From: an uncultured Clostridia bacterium
GTDB taxonomy: Bacteria > Bacillota > Clostridia > UBA1212 > UBA1255
Direction: 5' to 3'
Length of the DNA stretch: 64,000 nucleotides
Assembly: GCA_904420095.1 (NCBI GenBank)
Contig: CAJFUB010000043.1
Location: 1 to 64,000 of the forward strand
Positions 53,435-63,079 of the stretch are shown one piece after another. Each line of letters begins with the position of its first letter. Positions within the stretch are counted from its first letter, which is position 1. The notes beneath the pieces are model-generated. The model worked only from the letters and a program-made list of their open reading frames with translations, did no database searches and was not told the origin of the DNA. The position numbers were made by a program, and so were the translations under genes.

Positions 53435-54156
53435 ATGTCCCTCTTTACCGCGCCGAATAGATTCGAACGCAAAAAATGATTTTCTTTCTCCAGCGTGCGG
53501 ATCAGCGTCTTCATTTCCGCCCGGCTGCTGGCCCTGTCCATCGGGCAGGGATTGTGGACCACGGGCAGAGAAGACGCACCAACAAACTGCCGAATTTCTT
53601 TTTCCTCTACATAAAGGAACGGGCGTATCACACGGACCTGAGCCCGTTCCAGCCAGGTTGCCGGCGCAAAGCAATAAAACCTGCCCTCATAAAAAAGCGA
53701 AAGCAGCGCCGTTTCGATCACATCGTCCTTATGATGGGCCAGCGCAACGACATTGCAGCCCATCTGCGCGGCCGCTCCATTGACCGCGCCGCGGCGCAGG
53801 TTTGCACAAAGCGCGCACGGATTCTGCTCATTGCGGATTTCGAAAACAATCTGTGCAATATCCGACTCCACGATGTTGAGCGGCACCTCCAGCGCATCAC
53901 AATATGCCTTGACCGGCGAAAAATCCATCCCCTCGAAGCCCAGTGCGACCGTCACAGCGGAAAGCTCGAACCGTTTCGGGTAAAATCGCTTCAGCGCAGC
54001 AAGCGTCGTCAGAAGCGCAAGACTGTCCTTTCCGCCGGAAAGACCGACGCATACGCGGTCGCCCTCGCGGATCAGATCGTAATCCTGCACAGCTCTGCGC
54101 GTCAGACTGAGCAGCCTGCGTAATTTTTCTTTCTCGTTCCTGCCCTCTCCAGTCAT
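53416..54156 (-). CDS. ttcA: TtcA-like tRNA 2-thiocytidine synthetase
   Basis: A 246-residue PP-loop ATPase of the TtcA family, which thiolates C32 of tRNAs using an iron-sulfur cluster. The ATP loop is CVGLSGGKDSLALL; CALCANLRRG supplies the CxxC and NPCPMD the third Cys; ALAHHKDDVIETALLSLFY is the family helix. The C-terminus is shorter than in Escherichia coli TtcA. It starts 1 nt after the glycosyltransferase stop (CTGGAGC at 7 nt) and overlaps the DUF2156 gene. No sulfur-donor gene is nearby. Confidence 0.85.
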   Translation of the reverse strand: MTGEGRNEKEKLRRLLSLTRRAVQDYDLIREGDRVCVGLSGGKDSLALLTTLAALKRFYPKRFELSAVTVALGFEGMDFSPVKAYCDALEVPLNIVESDIAQIVFEIRNEQNPCALCANLRRGAVNGAAAQMGCNVVALAHHKDDVIETALLSLFYEGRFYCFAPATWLERAQVRVIRPFLYVEEKEIRQFVGASSLPVVHNPCPMDRASSRAEMKTLIRTLEKENHFLRSNLFGAVKRDIWNSKS

Positions 54157-54157
54157 A

Positions 54158-56722
54158 TTAAAAGCTCCAGGTGCTGAACCATCTCAGGAAGTTGTCGATA
54201 TAGCTGCGTGAAACCTCGCGGCCTGTAAGGACCGGATAGAACATGATAAACAGGACCAATACCAGGGCAAGATAAATCCACAGGACGTGTTTGCTGATCA
54301 CGCCGTCCTCAATCAGATTTTTAATGACGTATACAATCATGAAAATCATAAACGGTACGGCGGTGAAATAGTGGTATATAAACGCAACTCTCGTTACGAG
54401 AATCCAGGGGAGGAACTGCGCCGCATAGCCGACAAACGCCACAAGAATTCCTTTATCCCGCTTCTTCCAGGCGTAAAAGGCCGCCGGGAAGATACACGCC
54501 AGACCCGTCCACCAGATAAGCGGGTTCCCCATGGAAACAATGGAGGTGCTCATTCCCTCTGCCAGATTGGCATTGGAACCGGAATAGTAATAAATCGGAC
54601 GCATGTTGATCGGCCACGTATACCAAGCCGAGCCGTACGGATGTCCCTCCGTCAGTCCGGAATGGTAATTAAACATATAGGTTTGATTATCCAGCACGAT
54701 ATCAATCAGGCTTTTATCCGGAGACGGCGCCATATATGGGATATACGACAGAATATAGATCGCCGCGGGTATAACAATGAAAAAGACAACACAGGCGCAG
54801 CAGGTCGGTATAAAATTGTGGGTAAACCAGGATTTTTCCTTGTTTGCAGGCAAGGCTCTGCCGGATGCGATATCGTCCGCCTCCAGATACTTCGCCAGGA
54901 AGAACAAAAACGCAAGTCCGACTCCTGCATACAGGCACACCCATTTTGTCGAGGCGCCGAGCCCGAACATAATACCGCAGAATAAAAGCGGGAGCAGGGA
55001 TTTCCAGAACGGTTTTTTCTCATAGGATTTCTGCGTAAAGTAGTCGTACATGAAATAGTACATGCACAGGATAAAAAACGCGGAATACGAATCGATCGTG
55101 GCAAGCCGCGTCTGCGCCAGACGCATAAAATCAAACATCATCAGGAATGCCGCCGTAAAAGCGTAAATTCGCTTCTTAAACAGTTTCAGGCCAAGCAGGT
55201 ACATTAAAGGCACAAGCGCCACGCCGAACAGCGTGCCCATAAAGCGCCATCCAAACGGATTCATTCCGAAAATGCGGATTCCGATCGACATGAGAATTTT
55301 CCCCATCGGCGGATGCGTGATCTCATAAACGGGATATCCGTGAATATGCTCATAGGCCGTGCGCGGGAAATAAATTTCGTCAAAGTACGTTGAACTCATA
55401 TAGCTGCTGTACGGCTCCACGGTATCCTGCTCATCGAACAGCATGGCGGGATTATGGTTTTCATTCAGCTCTTTATTGTAACTGGTTTCTGCCACGGTTA
55501 CGTTCAGCTTTTCATATTCCCCGCTGTCGTTTTTTCGAAAAAAGCCCATTTCGTTCACGCCAAGCCCAGAGCGCGTGGAAACGATCTTGACGCGCCGTGT
55601 CGTAAACGAGCTGTCTACGTGCTCCCATTCAAAAAACGCGCCTGCCTTGATGCTGAAAACACTTTCATACTCGCCGCTGCCGTCTTCCGTCTCATAATAT
55701 ACGGTATAGGAGACCGCATTATTGTTCGCCGGAATATTATTGGAATATACGGTGCGGGCCACCGTCTCGGTCTGGTCAAATTCCACAATTACATACTCGC
55801 CCGCTTCGGAAGCCTTCCAGTAAGAAGAAGCGGCGTATGCATTTCCGAGCTTATAAAAAGACATCGCAGAGCAAACAACAACCAGAACGATCAGAATGAT
55901 AAAATCCTTTTTATTCAGAAGCGGATTTTTTTGTGAAAGAGGGTTATTTTTTGCAGCGTTCTCTTTATCGGCTTTGAGAGAAACCACAATGACAAAGGCG
56001 ATAACGCCTCCCGCGAGCAGCAGGAAAAGGAGCTTCATCCAAATGCTTGCGCTTGGCGCATCCTGGCCGCCGGAAGAAGAGACAGCCGCGCTGAATGCGA
56101 CTTCCCCTTCGGGGACGCTGTCTACCTTCTCTATGCGGACATTATCGATATACGCCGTTCCGCTCGACTCCGCCCCGTATCCACCGATTCCGATCGTAAG
56201 CTCCACGCTTTTCTGATCGGCGACCGTTTTAAAATAGACGGTAACCGTCTGCCATTCGCTGACGCTGCCGTAAAGGCTCCCGGATCTTTCCAATCCATCT
56301 TTAACAGAAACGTTCAGGCCGGCGCCGCGTTCCGTCTCCGGTACATCGGCGTCGATGTTCTCGTACAGCGTATCGAATTTTACACAGTAATTCGACTCTG
56401 GCTGAACCTGGATCTCCTGATAAATCCTGGCGTCGTTCTGGTCTTGGCTCACAATCCTGACGCATTGCCCGCTGAACTCCATGCTCGTGAGCGTGATCTG
56501 CGTGCAATCCGTATTGCCCTCATAATCTTTTTTGTAATTATACTGACTCCAGCCGTCGATCGAAGCTCCGCTTCCACTCTCAAAGCCGCTGTTTTCAAGC
56601 TCTGTGCTTCCACCCTCCGAGCAGGCGGAGAAGGTAAGCATCAGAAGCGCCGTCACAGCAAGCACCGCAAGACCGAGGCGCCGCGACCGGTTCCTTTTCT
56701 TTTCGGAATTTTTATTTTTCAT
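54158..56722 (-). CDS. PMT-type (GT39) membrane glycosyltransferase with N-terminal carbohydrate-binding-like domain
   Basis: An 854-residue membrane protein. N-terminal helix with a lipobox-like TFSACS, then a beta-sandwich domain of about 180 residues (LENSGFESGSGASIDGWSQ ... SSGTAYIDNVRIEKV) like carbohydrate-binding modules. After a membrane helix and a further extracytoplasmic insert comes the PMT core: DEIYFPRTAYEHIHGYPVYE with the acidic DE pair, THPPMGKILMSIGIRIFGMN, and about ten more helices. PMT enzymes move mannose from a lipid carrier to proteins or glycans outside. ATG 56722 has AGGTGG at 5 nt and overlaps the previous gene by 11 nt. Confidence 0.8.
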   Translation of the reverse strand: MKNKNSEKKRNRSRRLGLAVLAVTALLMLTFSACSEGGSTELENSGFESGSGASIDGWSQYNYKKDYEGNTDCTQITLTSMEFSGQCVRIVSQDQNDARIYQEIQVQPESNYCVKFDTLYENIDADVPETERGAGLNVSVKDGLERSGSLYGSVSEWQTVTVYFKTVADQKSVELTIGIGGYGAESSGTAYIDNVRIEKVDSVPEGEVAFSAAVSSSGGQDAPSASIWMKLLFLLLAGGVIAFVIVVSLKADKENAAKNNPLSQKNPLLNKKDFIILIVLVVVCSAMSFYKLGNAYAASSYWKASEAGEYVIVEFDQTETVARTVYSNNIPANNNAVSYTVYYETEDGSGEYESVFSIKAGAFFEWEHVDSSFTTRRVKIVSTRSGLGVNEMGFFRKNDSGEYEKLNVTVAETSYNKELNENHNPAMLFDEQDTVEPYSSYMSSTYFDEIYFPRTAYEHIHGYPVYEITHPPMGKILMSIGIRIFGMNPFGWRFMGTLFGVALVPLMYLLGLKLFKKRIYAFTAAFLMMFDFMRLAQTRLATIDSYSAFFILCMYYFMYDYFTQKSYEKKPFWKSLLPLLFCGIMFGLGASTKWVCLYAGVGLAFLFFLAKYLEADDIASGRALPANKEKSWFTHNFIPTCCACVVFFIVIPAAIYILSYIPYMAPSPDKSLIDIVLDNQTYMFNYHSGLTEGHPYGSAWYTWPINMRPIYYYSGSNANLAEGMSTSIVSMGNPLIWWTGLACIFPAAFYAWKKRDKGILVAFVGYAAQFLPWILVTRVAFIYHYFTAVPFMIFMIVYVIKNLIEDGVISKHVLWIYLALVLVLFIMFYPVLTGREVSRSYIDNFLRWFSTWSF

Positions 56723-58868
56723 GCTGACCACCTATCTGTTCTATCGGATCGTTTCCCGCATCTTCCCAGATCCGGAAAGATTTTGCGCTGCCGATTTTTG
56801 TAAAAATCAATATGCATGCGGCTGCGAAGAGCGCCACCGCGCAAAGTACATTGAAAATCGTCATCGTCGCCCGCTGCGTATTCAAGGGCGGCCAATAGTA
56901 GTAGCTTGCCGTAGCATAATCGGTGTCAATCAGCTTTCCGCCGATAGAAAGGCCGGTCATTACTTCCAGGACCGTATAAAAATTCGAAATCGACATTACG
57001 GCATAGATTCCAAGCAGCAGCTTGTTATTCGAATGAATCACGGCAGCCAGCAGCAGTACGAGCGCCGGATAAAAATATCGTTCATGCATTCGCGGTCCAA
57101 ACGTCGCCACCATATAAATCAGCATTGCGGAAAGCAGATAAACGTACGGCTGTTTTTCTCTTTTCACAAGATACAGCACTCCGGTCAGCAGGCTGATTAC
57201 AACGATCGCAATCATTCCCCATGCAAAATACGTCAGTCCCATAAAAGGCGTGCTGTCATTTACCCAGTTTGCCCCAAGCAGGTAGAAGAAATTAAAAGAA
57301 TTTACGGTTGCATAGCTGTATCCGCCCGCCGTATTTGTATAGACGCCGAAAATCCAGCTGAAAAGATTCGGCTCCATCTTGATTCCAAACGGGAGAATAA
57401 TCACGAGCGCCGTGGCAAAAAACGCAGCCAGGCTGTATACGAACCGCAGCAGCCTTTTGGCCAGAGGCTGTTCCCTGTCCCATATAAGCTGCCGCAGCAG
57501 AGCGAAGCCCAATATCGGCACGAAAAAGATCCCCTGAGGTTTTAAAGTTACCGCAAACGCCAGCGCCACAGAGGCCCAAGCGTAGCGGTCCTTCTCAATG
57601 CAGTATGCGGACAGTAGCAGTGCCAGTGCCAGCAGAGAATCTACCTGTCCCCAGCATGCGGAATCGAGCAGTACCATCGGATTAAACAGCCAGATTGCGA
57701 CAAGAAACAGCGTCCAGTTCTTGCTCATGCGTCCCTTGGCCATTTTATAAAGGAGATATGCGATCACACAGTCCGCCAGCATCGAGGGAAGCTTCAGCAA
57801 GACATCAAACAAAAGCGTCTGACCGATGTTGCCGATCCTGCCAACAAGCCCGAGGAAATAAAGATAATATAAAAACAGCGGCGGATAGTCAAGATTCATC
57901 GCCTCGGCATATGAATAAAAATCAGGAATGCCTTTTTCCGCCAGATTTCTTGCCCAATACTGGAAAAGGCCGACGTCGATGTCGCACTGCGGCATGGTAA
58001 AAGACAGCACCAGCCTCAGCAGGAAGCCGGCAGCAATCAAAAACAGGACTGCGCTCCCGGCGGACAGGCCGCTGACCGAGGCAGAACCGCTCAGAAGATC
58101 AAGCTGCTGCGCCTCCGCATCGCGCTTTTTCGCATATTGGTAGGCAACGGCCAGATACAGTACAATGCACAGGACCATCACTGTCGCCGCAAGCATAGTG
58201 TCCTGGTGCTCCGACTCTGCCTGCGCCCTGCCCGAACCGCTTAAAGTATCTTCCATGGAGGTGCTGGATGCGCCGCTCGGGAGCGCATCGAGCTGCTCCA
58301 GCTCAAAATCGTCAAAATATACCGTTCCGGTATTCATGCCCCCGTAAAACCCGAGGCGGAGGCAAACGGTAAAATCTGTCTGTCCCTTTCCCGTTTTTCC
58401 GTAATATTCAATATAGGTCCAATCGCTGCTTCCCGTATAGGAAACGGAATGACTGTATGTGTTCAAAACCGAAAGATTGGCTCCTACCGCAGTATTATCG
58501 GTTCCGGAAGCGCTCGTCCCCACGTTTTCCGTTCGAACCCAGACGCTCATTCTGTAATACGTCTCTTCCAGAGCGGATTCATACCGGTATGTAAACCTTG
58601 CGTCGTTTTCGACGGAGGAATGTATGGTGACGCAGCCCGTTCCGTCAAGACCGCCCGTCGGATCATAGCCGAATTCCGTTCCGTCGGCCTGGTAACTGTC
58701 TGTCCGGAGTTCCCCATATTGCTCCGGCTCATTAAAGTCAAGCAGGCAGATCTGCAGATATTCCGCAGCTTCGCCGCTCTGTCGATTTACAAAATAAATG
58801 ACAGCAATTACCATAACAAGAACGGCCGCTGCCGCGGCAAATAGAATGGATTTCCTGTTTTGTTTCAC
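56712..58868 (-). CDS. Membrane glycosyltransferase with N-terminal carbohydrate-binding-like domain
   Basis: A 718-residue protein: signal-anchor helix (about 8-27), a beta-sandwich domain (about 40-195, ending TGTVYFDDFELEQL), a membrane helix near 225-243, then a polytopic GT-C-type catalytic part. QCDIDVGLFQYWARNLAEKG, LDYPPLFLYYLYFLG and LDSACWGQVDSLLALALLLS resemble lipid-phosphate-sugar-dependent GT39/GT87-like enzymes. It is built like the next gene and probably works with it in surface glycosylation. Start GTG 58868 shares GTGA with the stop of the bactofilin-like gene, so translation is coupled. Confidence 0.75.
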   Translation of the reverse strand: MKQNRKSILFAAAAAVLVMVIAVIYFVNRQSGEAAEYLQICLLDFNEPEQYGELRTDSYQADGTEFGYDPTGGLDGTGCVTIHSSVENDARFTYRYESALEETYYRMSVWVRTENVGTSASGTDNTAVGANLSVLNTYSHSVSYTGSSDWTYIEYYGKTGKGQTDFTVCLRLGFYGGMNTGTVYFDDFELEQLDALPSGASSTSMEDTLSGSGRAQAESEHQDTMLAATVMVLCIVLYLAVAYQYAKKRDAEAQQLDLLSGSASVSGLSAGSAVLFLIAAGFLLRLVLSFTMPQCDIDVGLFQYWARNLAEKGIPDFYSYAEAMNLDYPPLFLYYLYFLGLVGRIGNIGQTLLFDVLLKLPSMLADCVIAYLLYKMAKGRMSKNWTLFLVAIWLFNPMVLLDSACWGQVDSLLALALLLSAYCIEKDRYAWASVALAFAVTLKPQGIFFVPILGFALLRQLIWDREQPLAKRLLRFVYSLAAFFATALVIILPFGIKMEPNLFSWIFGVYTNTAGGYSYATVNSFNFFYLLGANWVNDSTPFMGLTYFAWGMIAIVVISLLTGVLYLVKREKQPYVYLLSAMLIYMVATFGPRMHERYFYPALVLLLAAVIHSNNKLLLGIYAVMSISNFYTVLEVMTGLSIGGKLIDTDYATASYYYWPPLNTQRATMTIFNVLCAVALFAAACILIFTKIGSAKSFRIWEDAGNDPIEQIGGQHEK

Positions 58869-59584
58869 GTTCTGGACAACCTTTCCACACGAGCGCCCTG
58901 CTCTATTTCAATGCTATCTCTGTATAAAATCTCATGAATCGTACAGCCTCTGCGAATTACGGCGCTGTCGCAGTAAAGCCGTTCGATATTGCAATACTCC
59001 AGGTCGGCGGAAAAACAATCGACAAAATCGCTGACTAATAAAAAGCTTCCGTCAGGAATCGGCTTCCCGGAGGCGGTATTGTACTTTACCAGAAGCTTGT
59101 CAGCACGGATTTCCTGAATCCGCGAGGTGCGGTCGCTCGAAATCAGCAGATTCTCACTGGTCAGCACGCCGGAGTTGTTCATTACGCCGTGGATCGTACA
59201 GCGCGAGGTTCGCAGCAGAGCGCTGCCCTTTACAAGCGAGCCGGAGCGGACGGACAGCGCCGCAGTTCGGAATGTGCTGCGGAATTTAAGCGCGCCGCCG
59301 ACAATCACGGTTTCGGAATGCAGCTTTCCGTAAACCGCCATCGCACCCAATACGCGTACGGACGTCGTCAGAAGGCTGCTTTTGCAGACGCATCTGTTGC
59401 GTACGGTCATCTTGTCGCAGGATACGTATACATCAAAGCAGGCCTCGCCTGAGATGTCTACATAATCCGCCTCCACCTCCGACATAAATTCAGCGGTGCC
59501 TTCAACGCTCAGATTGCGGCAGACTACCGCATCTTCTACTACCTGCCGGTCTTCGATTACAACACCGTCAAAATCATTTCTCAT
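58865..59584 (-). CDS. Bactofilin-like beta-helix protein
   Basis: A 239-residue cytoplasmic protein built of short beta strands with hydrophobic residues at regular spacing (VVCRNLSVEGTAEFMSEVEA, VDISGEACFDVYVSCDKMTV, TVIVGGALKFRSTF), as in polymer-forming bactofilins or related right-handed beta-helices. Cysteines are frequent (10 or so). Function unknown; such proteins form filaments that position envelope enzymes, which would suit its place before two membrane glycosyltransferases. It overlaps pepF as ATGA and the next gene as GTGA. Confidence 0.6.
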   Translation of the reverse strand: MRNDFDGVVIEDRQVVEDAVVCRNLSVEGTAEFMSEVEADYVDISGEACFDVYVSCDKMTVRNRCVCKSSLLTTSVRVLGAMAVYGKLHSETVIVGGALKFRSTFRTAALSVRSGSLVKGSALLRTSRCTIHGVMNNSGVLTSENLLISSDRTSRIQEIRADKLLVKYNTASGKPIPDGSFLLVSDFVDCFSADLEYCNIERLYCDSAVIRRGCTIHEILYRDSIEIEQGARVERLSRT

Positions 59585-61383
59585 ACTGAACCGGTCAGAG
59601 CCTCCAGCTGTTTTGTTTTCTCCTCGAAAAGATCCAGCGCGGCCTGCACCGGCTCCGGTCCGGACAAATCGACGCCGGCCTTTCGAAGCAGCTCCATCGG
59701 ATAATCGCTGGAACCGCCCTTCAGAAAGGCGAGGTATTTTTCAAGCTTTTCCTGATCGCCGCTTAGGATTCCCGCGGCGAGGATCGTTGCGGCCGAAAAT
59801 CCCGTCGCATACTTATACACGTAAAAGGCCGTGTAAAAATGTGGAATCCGCGCCCATTCCAGCGCAATCTCCTTATCTATTTTCATGACCTTTTTAAAAT
59901 ACTTCTTCTGCAGGCGGTAGTAAACAGAGGACAGCGCTTCGCACGTCAGGCTCTCGCCCTTTTCGTACATTTTGTGCGCGGTTTTTTCAAATTCCGCAAA
60001 CATCGTCTGACGGAATACGGTAGCCCGGAATTCTTCAAGATAATGATTCAGCAAAAAGGCTTTTTCCGTATCGTCCTTCGTATGCGCCAGCAGATATTCC
60101 ATCAGGAGATTTTCGTTTACGGTAGAAGCAACCTCCGCGACAAAAATTTTATATTCCGCATATTGCAGCGGCTGCGCCGTATTGCTGTAATACGTATGCA
60201 TGGCGTGGCCGAGCTCATGCGCCAGCGTAAACACATCGTTGATCGTTCCCTGCCAGTTCAGCAAAACGAAAGGATGGCAGCCGTAGCATCCCCAGGAATA
60301 AGCTCCCGTGCGTTTTCCTCTGTTTTCCTGCACATCGATCCATCCATCGGTGAACGCCGTTTTCAGTACGCTTCCGTATTCTTCTCCGAGCGGCTTCAGC
60401 GCTTCGATCACAATTTCGCGCGCTTCCTCGAACGAATACGTTTTCTGCGGCGTTTTGACAAACGGGACGTAAAGATCATACATATGAAGCTTCCGAACGC
60501 CCAGCATTTTCTTTCGCAGCTCCAGATACGGCGTCAGCTTTTTAATGTTCGCGTGTACCGTCTGAATCAGACCGTTGTATACCGTAGAAGGTACGTTGTC
60601 CTGATACAGAGCTGCAGAAAGGCAGGAGCTGTATTTCTGCGCCTCCGCATAGAACTTATCCGACTTCACGCTGCCGGCATATGCTGCGGCCAAAGTATTC
60701 CGATATGCCCCGTACGTGTCATACAGCGCTTTGAAGGCTCTTTTTCTCGTGTTTCTGTCAGGCGATTCCATGAATTTCAGATATCTGCCGTTTGTAAGCT
60801 CCACTTTCTTCCCGTTTTCGTCCGTTATGACCGGGAATTTAATGTCGGCATTATTAAACATCATGAACACGTCCTGGCCCGCGGAAGTCGCTTCCGCCGA
60901 CATTGCCAGCAGCCGTTCCTCTGCTTTGCTGAGCACGTGCGCTTTTTTCCGCATAATTTCTTCTATTGCAAAAGCATACTCCCCAAGCGCAGGCTCTTTT
61001 TTTATATATTTGGATATTTTTTCTTTATTTAATGTTAAAAGCTCCGGTTCGAAAAAGGATACCGCGGCGGAAAATTTTGTCGCAAGCATATCCGCTTTTC
61101 CTGCCAGGTCCTGGTAGAACGGTTTCGTACTGTCTTCGTCGCGGCGCATATATGCGTATACGTATAGTTTGGTTACAAGCCCGTTCAATTCATACAGCTT
61201 TCCGATGCATTCCGCCATGGACGCCGCATTCTTCGTAAATTTCCCGGAGTACTTGCGGATTTCTTCAATCTTTTCCTCCGCAGCCTGCGCGGTTTGCAGC
61301 CAAAGCTCGTCCGTTTCAAAAAGATCCTCCAGACGCCATTTATATCGGCTGTCGATTTCCTCCCTGTTTTTCTGCATATCCAT
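59581..61383 (-). CDS. pepF: Oligoendopeptidase F
   Basis: A 600-residue M3B zinc metallopeptidase that degrades oligopeptides in the cytoplasm. The zinc motif is in FTLAHELGHAMHTYYSNTAQ (HExxH), the third ligand Glu in FVAEVASTVNENLL, and the substrate-gate region in RIPHFYTAFYVYKYATGFSA. Length is normal for PepF. AAGGAGG lies 10 nt before ATG 61383. It follows folD by 68 nt and is coupled to the bactofilin-like gene. Confidence 0.95.
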   Translation of the reverse strand: MDMQKNREEIDSRYKWRLEDLFETDELWLQTAQAAEEKIEEIRKYSGKFTKNAASMAECIGKLYELNGLVTKLYVYAYMRRDEDSTKPFYQDLAGKADMLATKFSAAVSFFEPELLTLNKEKISKYIKKEPALGEYAFAIEEIMRKKAHVLSKAEERLLAMSAEATSAGQDVFMMFNNADIKFPVITDENGKKVELTNGRYLKFMESPDRNTRKRAFKALYDTYGAYRNTLAAAYAGSVKSDKFYAEAQKYSSCLSAALYQDNVPSTVYNGLIQTVHANIKKLTPYLELRKKMLGVRKLHMYDLYVPFVKTPQKTYSFEEAREIVIEALKPLGEEYGSVLKTAFTDGWIDVQENRGKRTGAYSWGCYGCHPFVLLNWQGTINDVFTLAHELGHAMHTYYSNTAQPLQYAEYKIFVAEVASTVNENLLMEYLLAHTKDDTEKAFLLNHYLEEFRATVFRQTMFAEFEKTAHKMYEKGESLTCEALSSVYYRLQKKYFKKVMKIDKEIALEWARIPHFYTAFYVYKYATGFSAATILAAGILSGDQEKLEKYLAFLKGGSSDYPMELLRKAGVDLSGPEPVQAALDLFEEKTKQLEALTGSV

Positions 61384-61451
61384 TAATTGTAAGCCTCCTT
61401 ACAAGTTTCCATCGAAACATTCCTGCATAGCTTGATCTCATTTTGATGAGT

Positions 61452-62303
61452 TTAGCATAATTTTCCGGCGCTGTCCACCGTATGCTTTAACAGGACAGAC
61501 GTCGTTACGGCGCCCACTCCCCCGGGGACCGGCGTAGCTGCCGCCGCCTGCCGGGAAGTGCTTTCATAGTCAAAATCTCCGCACAGCTTCCCGTCCAAGA
61601 AATTGATGCCGACGTCGATCAGTACTTGTCCTGCCGAGGTATGCTCTCTGCCGATCAGCTTTGCTTTTCCCGCCGCTGCAATAAGAATGTCCGCCTCTCT
61701 GCATTCTTTCCACAGATCCCGGGTCTTCGTATGGCATACTGTAACCGTAGCGTTTCTGTGCGTCAGCATTACGGCGAGCGGAAGGCCGACCACGGAGCTC
61801 CGTCCGACCACCGTGACCTTTTTCCCCGTAACGTCGATCCCGTAATATTCCAGCAGTTCCATTACCGCCTGCGGCGTACATGGGGCGTAAGCCTCCGCTT
61901 TTCCGTCTTTTGCGGCAAGCAGGCCGCCCAGACTTGCATACGACATGCCGTCGACATCCTTTTCCATCCGAATCAGACGTTTAATCCTATTTTCATCCAA
62001 ATGCGCCGGAAGAGGCCGGAACAGCAGGATGCCGTGAATCAAAGGATCCGCATTCAGAGCCTGAATCGCTTCCTCCAGCTGCTCCTGATTCGTATTTTCC
62101 GGCAAAACGAATTTCCTGATTTCAGCCCCTGCTCCTGCAAAGCGTTTTTCCGCGCCTTTTTCATATGCTTCGTCGTCGGCTCGTGCGCCAAGCCGCACGA
62201 TCGCAAGCGTCGGCACAATATTTTTTTCCTTCAAAGCCGCAAGCTTTTCCTTGCAGGCCTCCGTAATCGCGGCGGCCACAGGGGCGCCTCTTAATTCTGT
62301 CAT
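61452..62303 (-). CDS. folD: FolD-like methylene-tetrahydrofolate dehydrogenase lacking the cyclohydrolase lysine
   Basis: A 283-residue FolD. The C-terminal NAD(P) domain is standard (VTVVGRSSVVGLPLAVMLTH, VLIDVGINFLDG, TPVPGGVGAVTTSVLLKHT), as is KDVDGMSY with the Asp. In the N-terminal domain the family's YxxxK reads YEKGA: Tyr47 is present but residue 51 is Ala instead of the catalytic Lys, although spacing to LPE downstream is unchanged. That Lys is needed for the cyclohydrolase step in bifunctional enzymes. The adjacent fchA (4-nt ATGA overlap) encodes a separate cyclohydrolase, so this protein may act only as dehydrogenase. Confidence 0.9.
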   Translation of the reverse strand: MTELRGAPVAAAITEACKEKLAALKEKNIVPTLAIVRLGARADDEAYEKGAEKRFAGAGAEIRKFVLPENTNQEQLEEAIQALNADPLIHGILLFRPLPAHLDENRIKRLIRMEKDVDGMSYASLGGLLAAKDGKAEAYAPCTPQAVMELLEYYGIDVTGKKVTVVGRSSVVGLPLAVMLTHRNATVTVCHTKTRDLWKECREADILIAAAGKAKLIGREHTSAGQVLIDVGINFLDGKLCGDFDYESTSRQAAAATPVPGGVGAVTTSVLLKHTVDSAGKLC

Positions 62304-62926
62304 TCTCCGTTTCCTCCTGTCAAAGCTTCTTCTACCGCGGCGTAAACGCTTTCACAGCGGACGGCCTGTTCGCCGCAGAGCCGTTTCGTTTCTAGGTTAA
62401 TGTTTTCAGCATAAGCGCGGTCTTTCATCAGCTTCGTATTGATATATACGTTCAGCGCCGCGCTGCGCAGCGCCATGGCGCAGGCTGCCGCAGATACCCC
62501 GACGTCGCTGAGGACAAGCCGGGAGCCCTTAACCGCCAGCTCCTCCAGAAGGGGGACAAGTCTGCAGGCCTCGCGTAAAATTTCGAGGGGGGCAGTACAG
62601 GCGACTCTGAGCGCTTCTTCCAAAACCTGCTCGCGGTTGGGAGCCTCCTTCGGAATCCCATACGCTTTAGAAAGCGGCTCGAAGGCTTCCGCATCCTTTT
62701 CAATCAGGTTTTCCATGGTTTCGGTAATTTCAGCCGTCTCCCGCGCGATCCGATCGATATCCTCCTGATATTGCGCGTATTTCTTCTTCCCGGACGTAAG
62801 AGCCGCAACCATGGAGCAAAGCGCGGAGCAGAGCGCTCCCCCCAATGCCGCCGCGCCGCCGCCGCCGGGAACGGGCGCTGCGGAACCGAGTTTTCCAAGA
62901 AATTCCTTTATTGACAAATCTATCAT
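62300..62926 (-). CDS. fchA: Methenyl-tetrahydrofolate cyclohydrolase FchA
   Basis: A 208-residue all-helical protein of the formiminotransferase-cyclodeaminase C-terminal family. SIKEFLGKLGSAAPVPGGGG is the signature start, with AALGGALCSALCSMVAALT, the DAEAFEPLSKAYGIPK region and a C-terminal helix pair. It interconverts 5,10-methenyl- and 10-formyl-tetrahydrofolate (or deaminates formimino-THF) in one-carbon metabolism. AGGAG precedes ATG 62926 by 7-8 nt. It is the first gene of the long operon, behind the promoter at 62958-62986. Confidence 0.92.
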   Translation of the reverse strand: MIDLSIKEFLGKLGSAAPVPGGGGAAALGGALCSALCSMVAALTSGKKKYAQYQEDIDRIARETAEITETMENLIEKDAEAFEPLSKAYGIPKEAPNREQVLEEALRVACTAPLEILREACRLVPLLEELAVKGSRLVLSDVGVSAAACAMALRSAALNVYINTKLMKDRAYAENINLETKRLCGEQAVRCESVYAAVEEALTGGNGE

Positions 62927-62957
62927 ATTTTTTCTCCTATAATTAAATTTCCCGACT

Positions 62958-62986
62958 ATATTATCATAAAATTGCGAAAATCACAA
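62958..62986 (-). promoter_or_regulatory. Promoter of the fchA operon
   Basis: On the minus strand: -35 TTGTGA, 17-nt spacer, -10 TAATAT, 31 nt before the fchA start. Confidence 0.6.
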
Positions 62987-63079
62987 ATATGGATTCTATC
63001 CCTTTTCAGACTTTTAACCTTTTCCTCCGCTCCGGAATATAATGGTAGTAAATGCTGCCACAGAATTTGAGGTGTGACA

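Noticed and set aside
63035-63066. Sigma-E-type promoter (GAATATA ... CACAGAAT) for spoVM
   Set aside because: The spacing is about 17 nt instead of about 14 and the -10 match is poor; not enough to claim.
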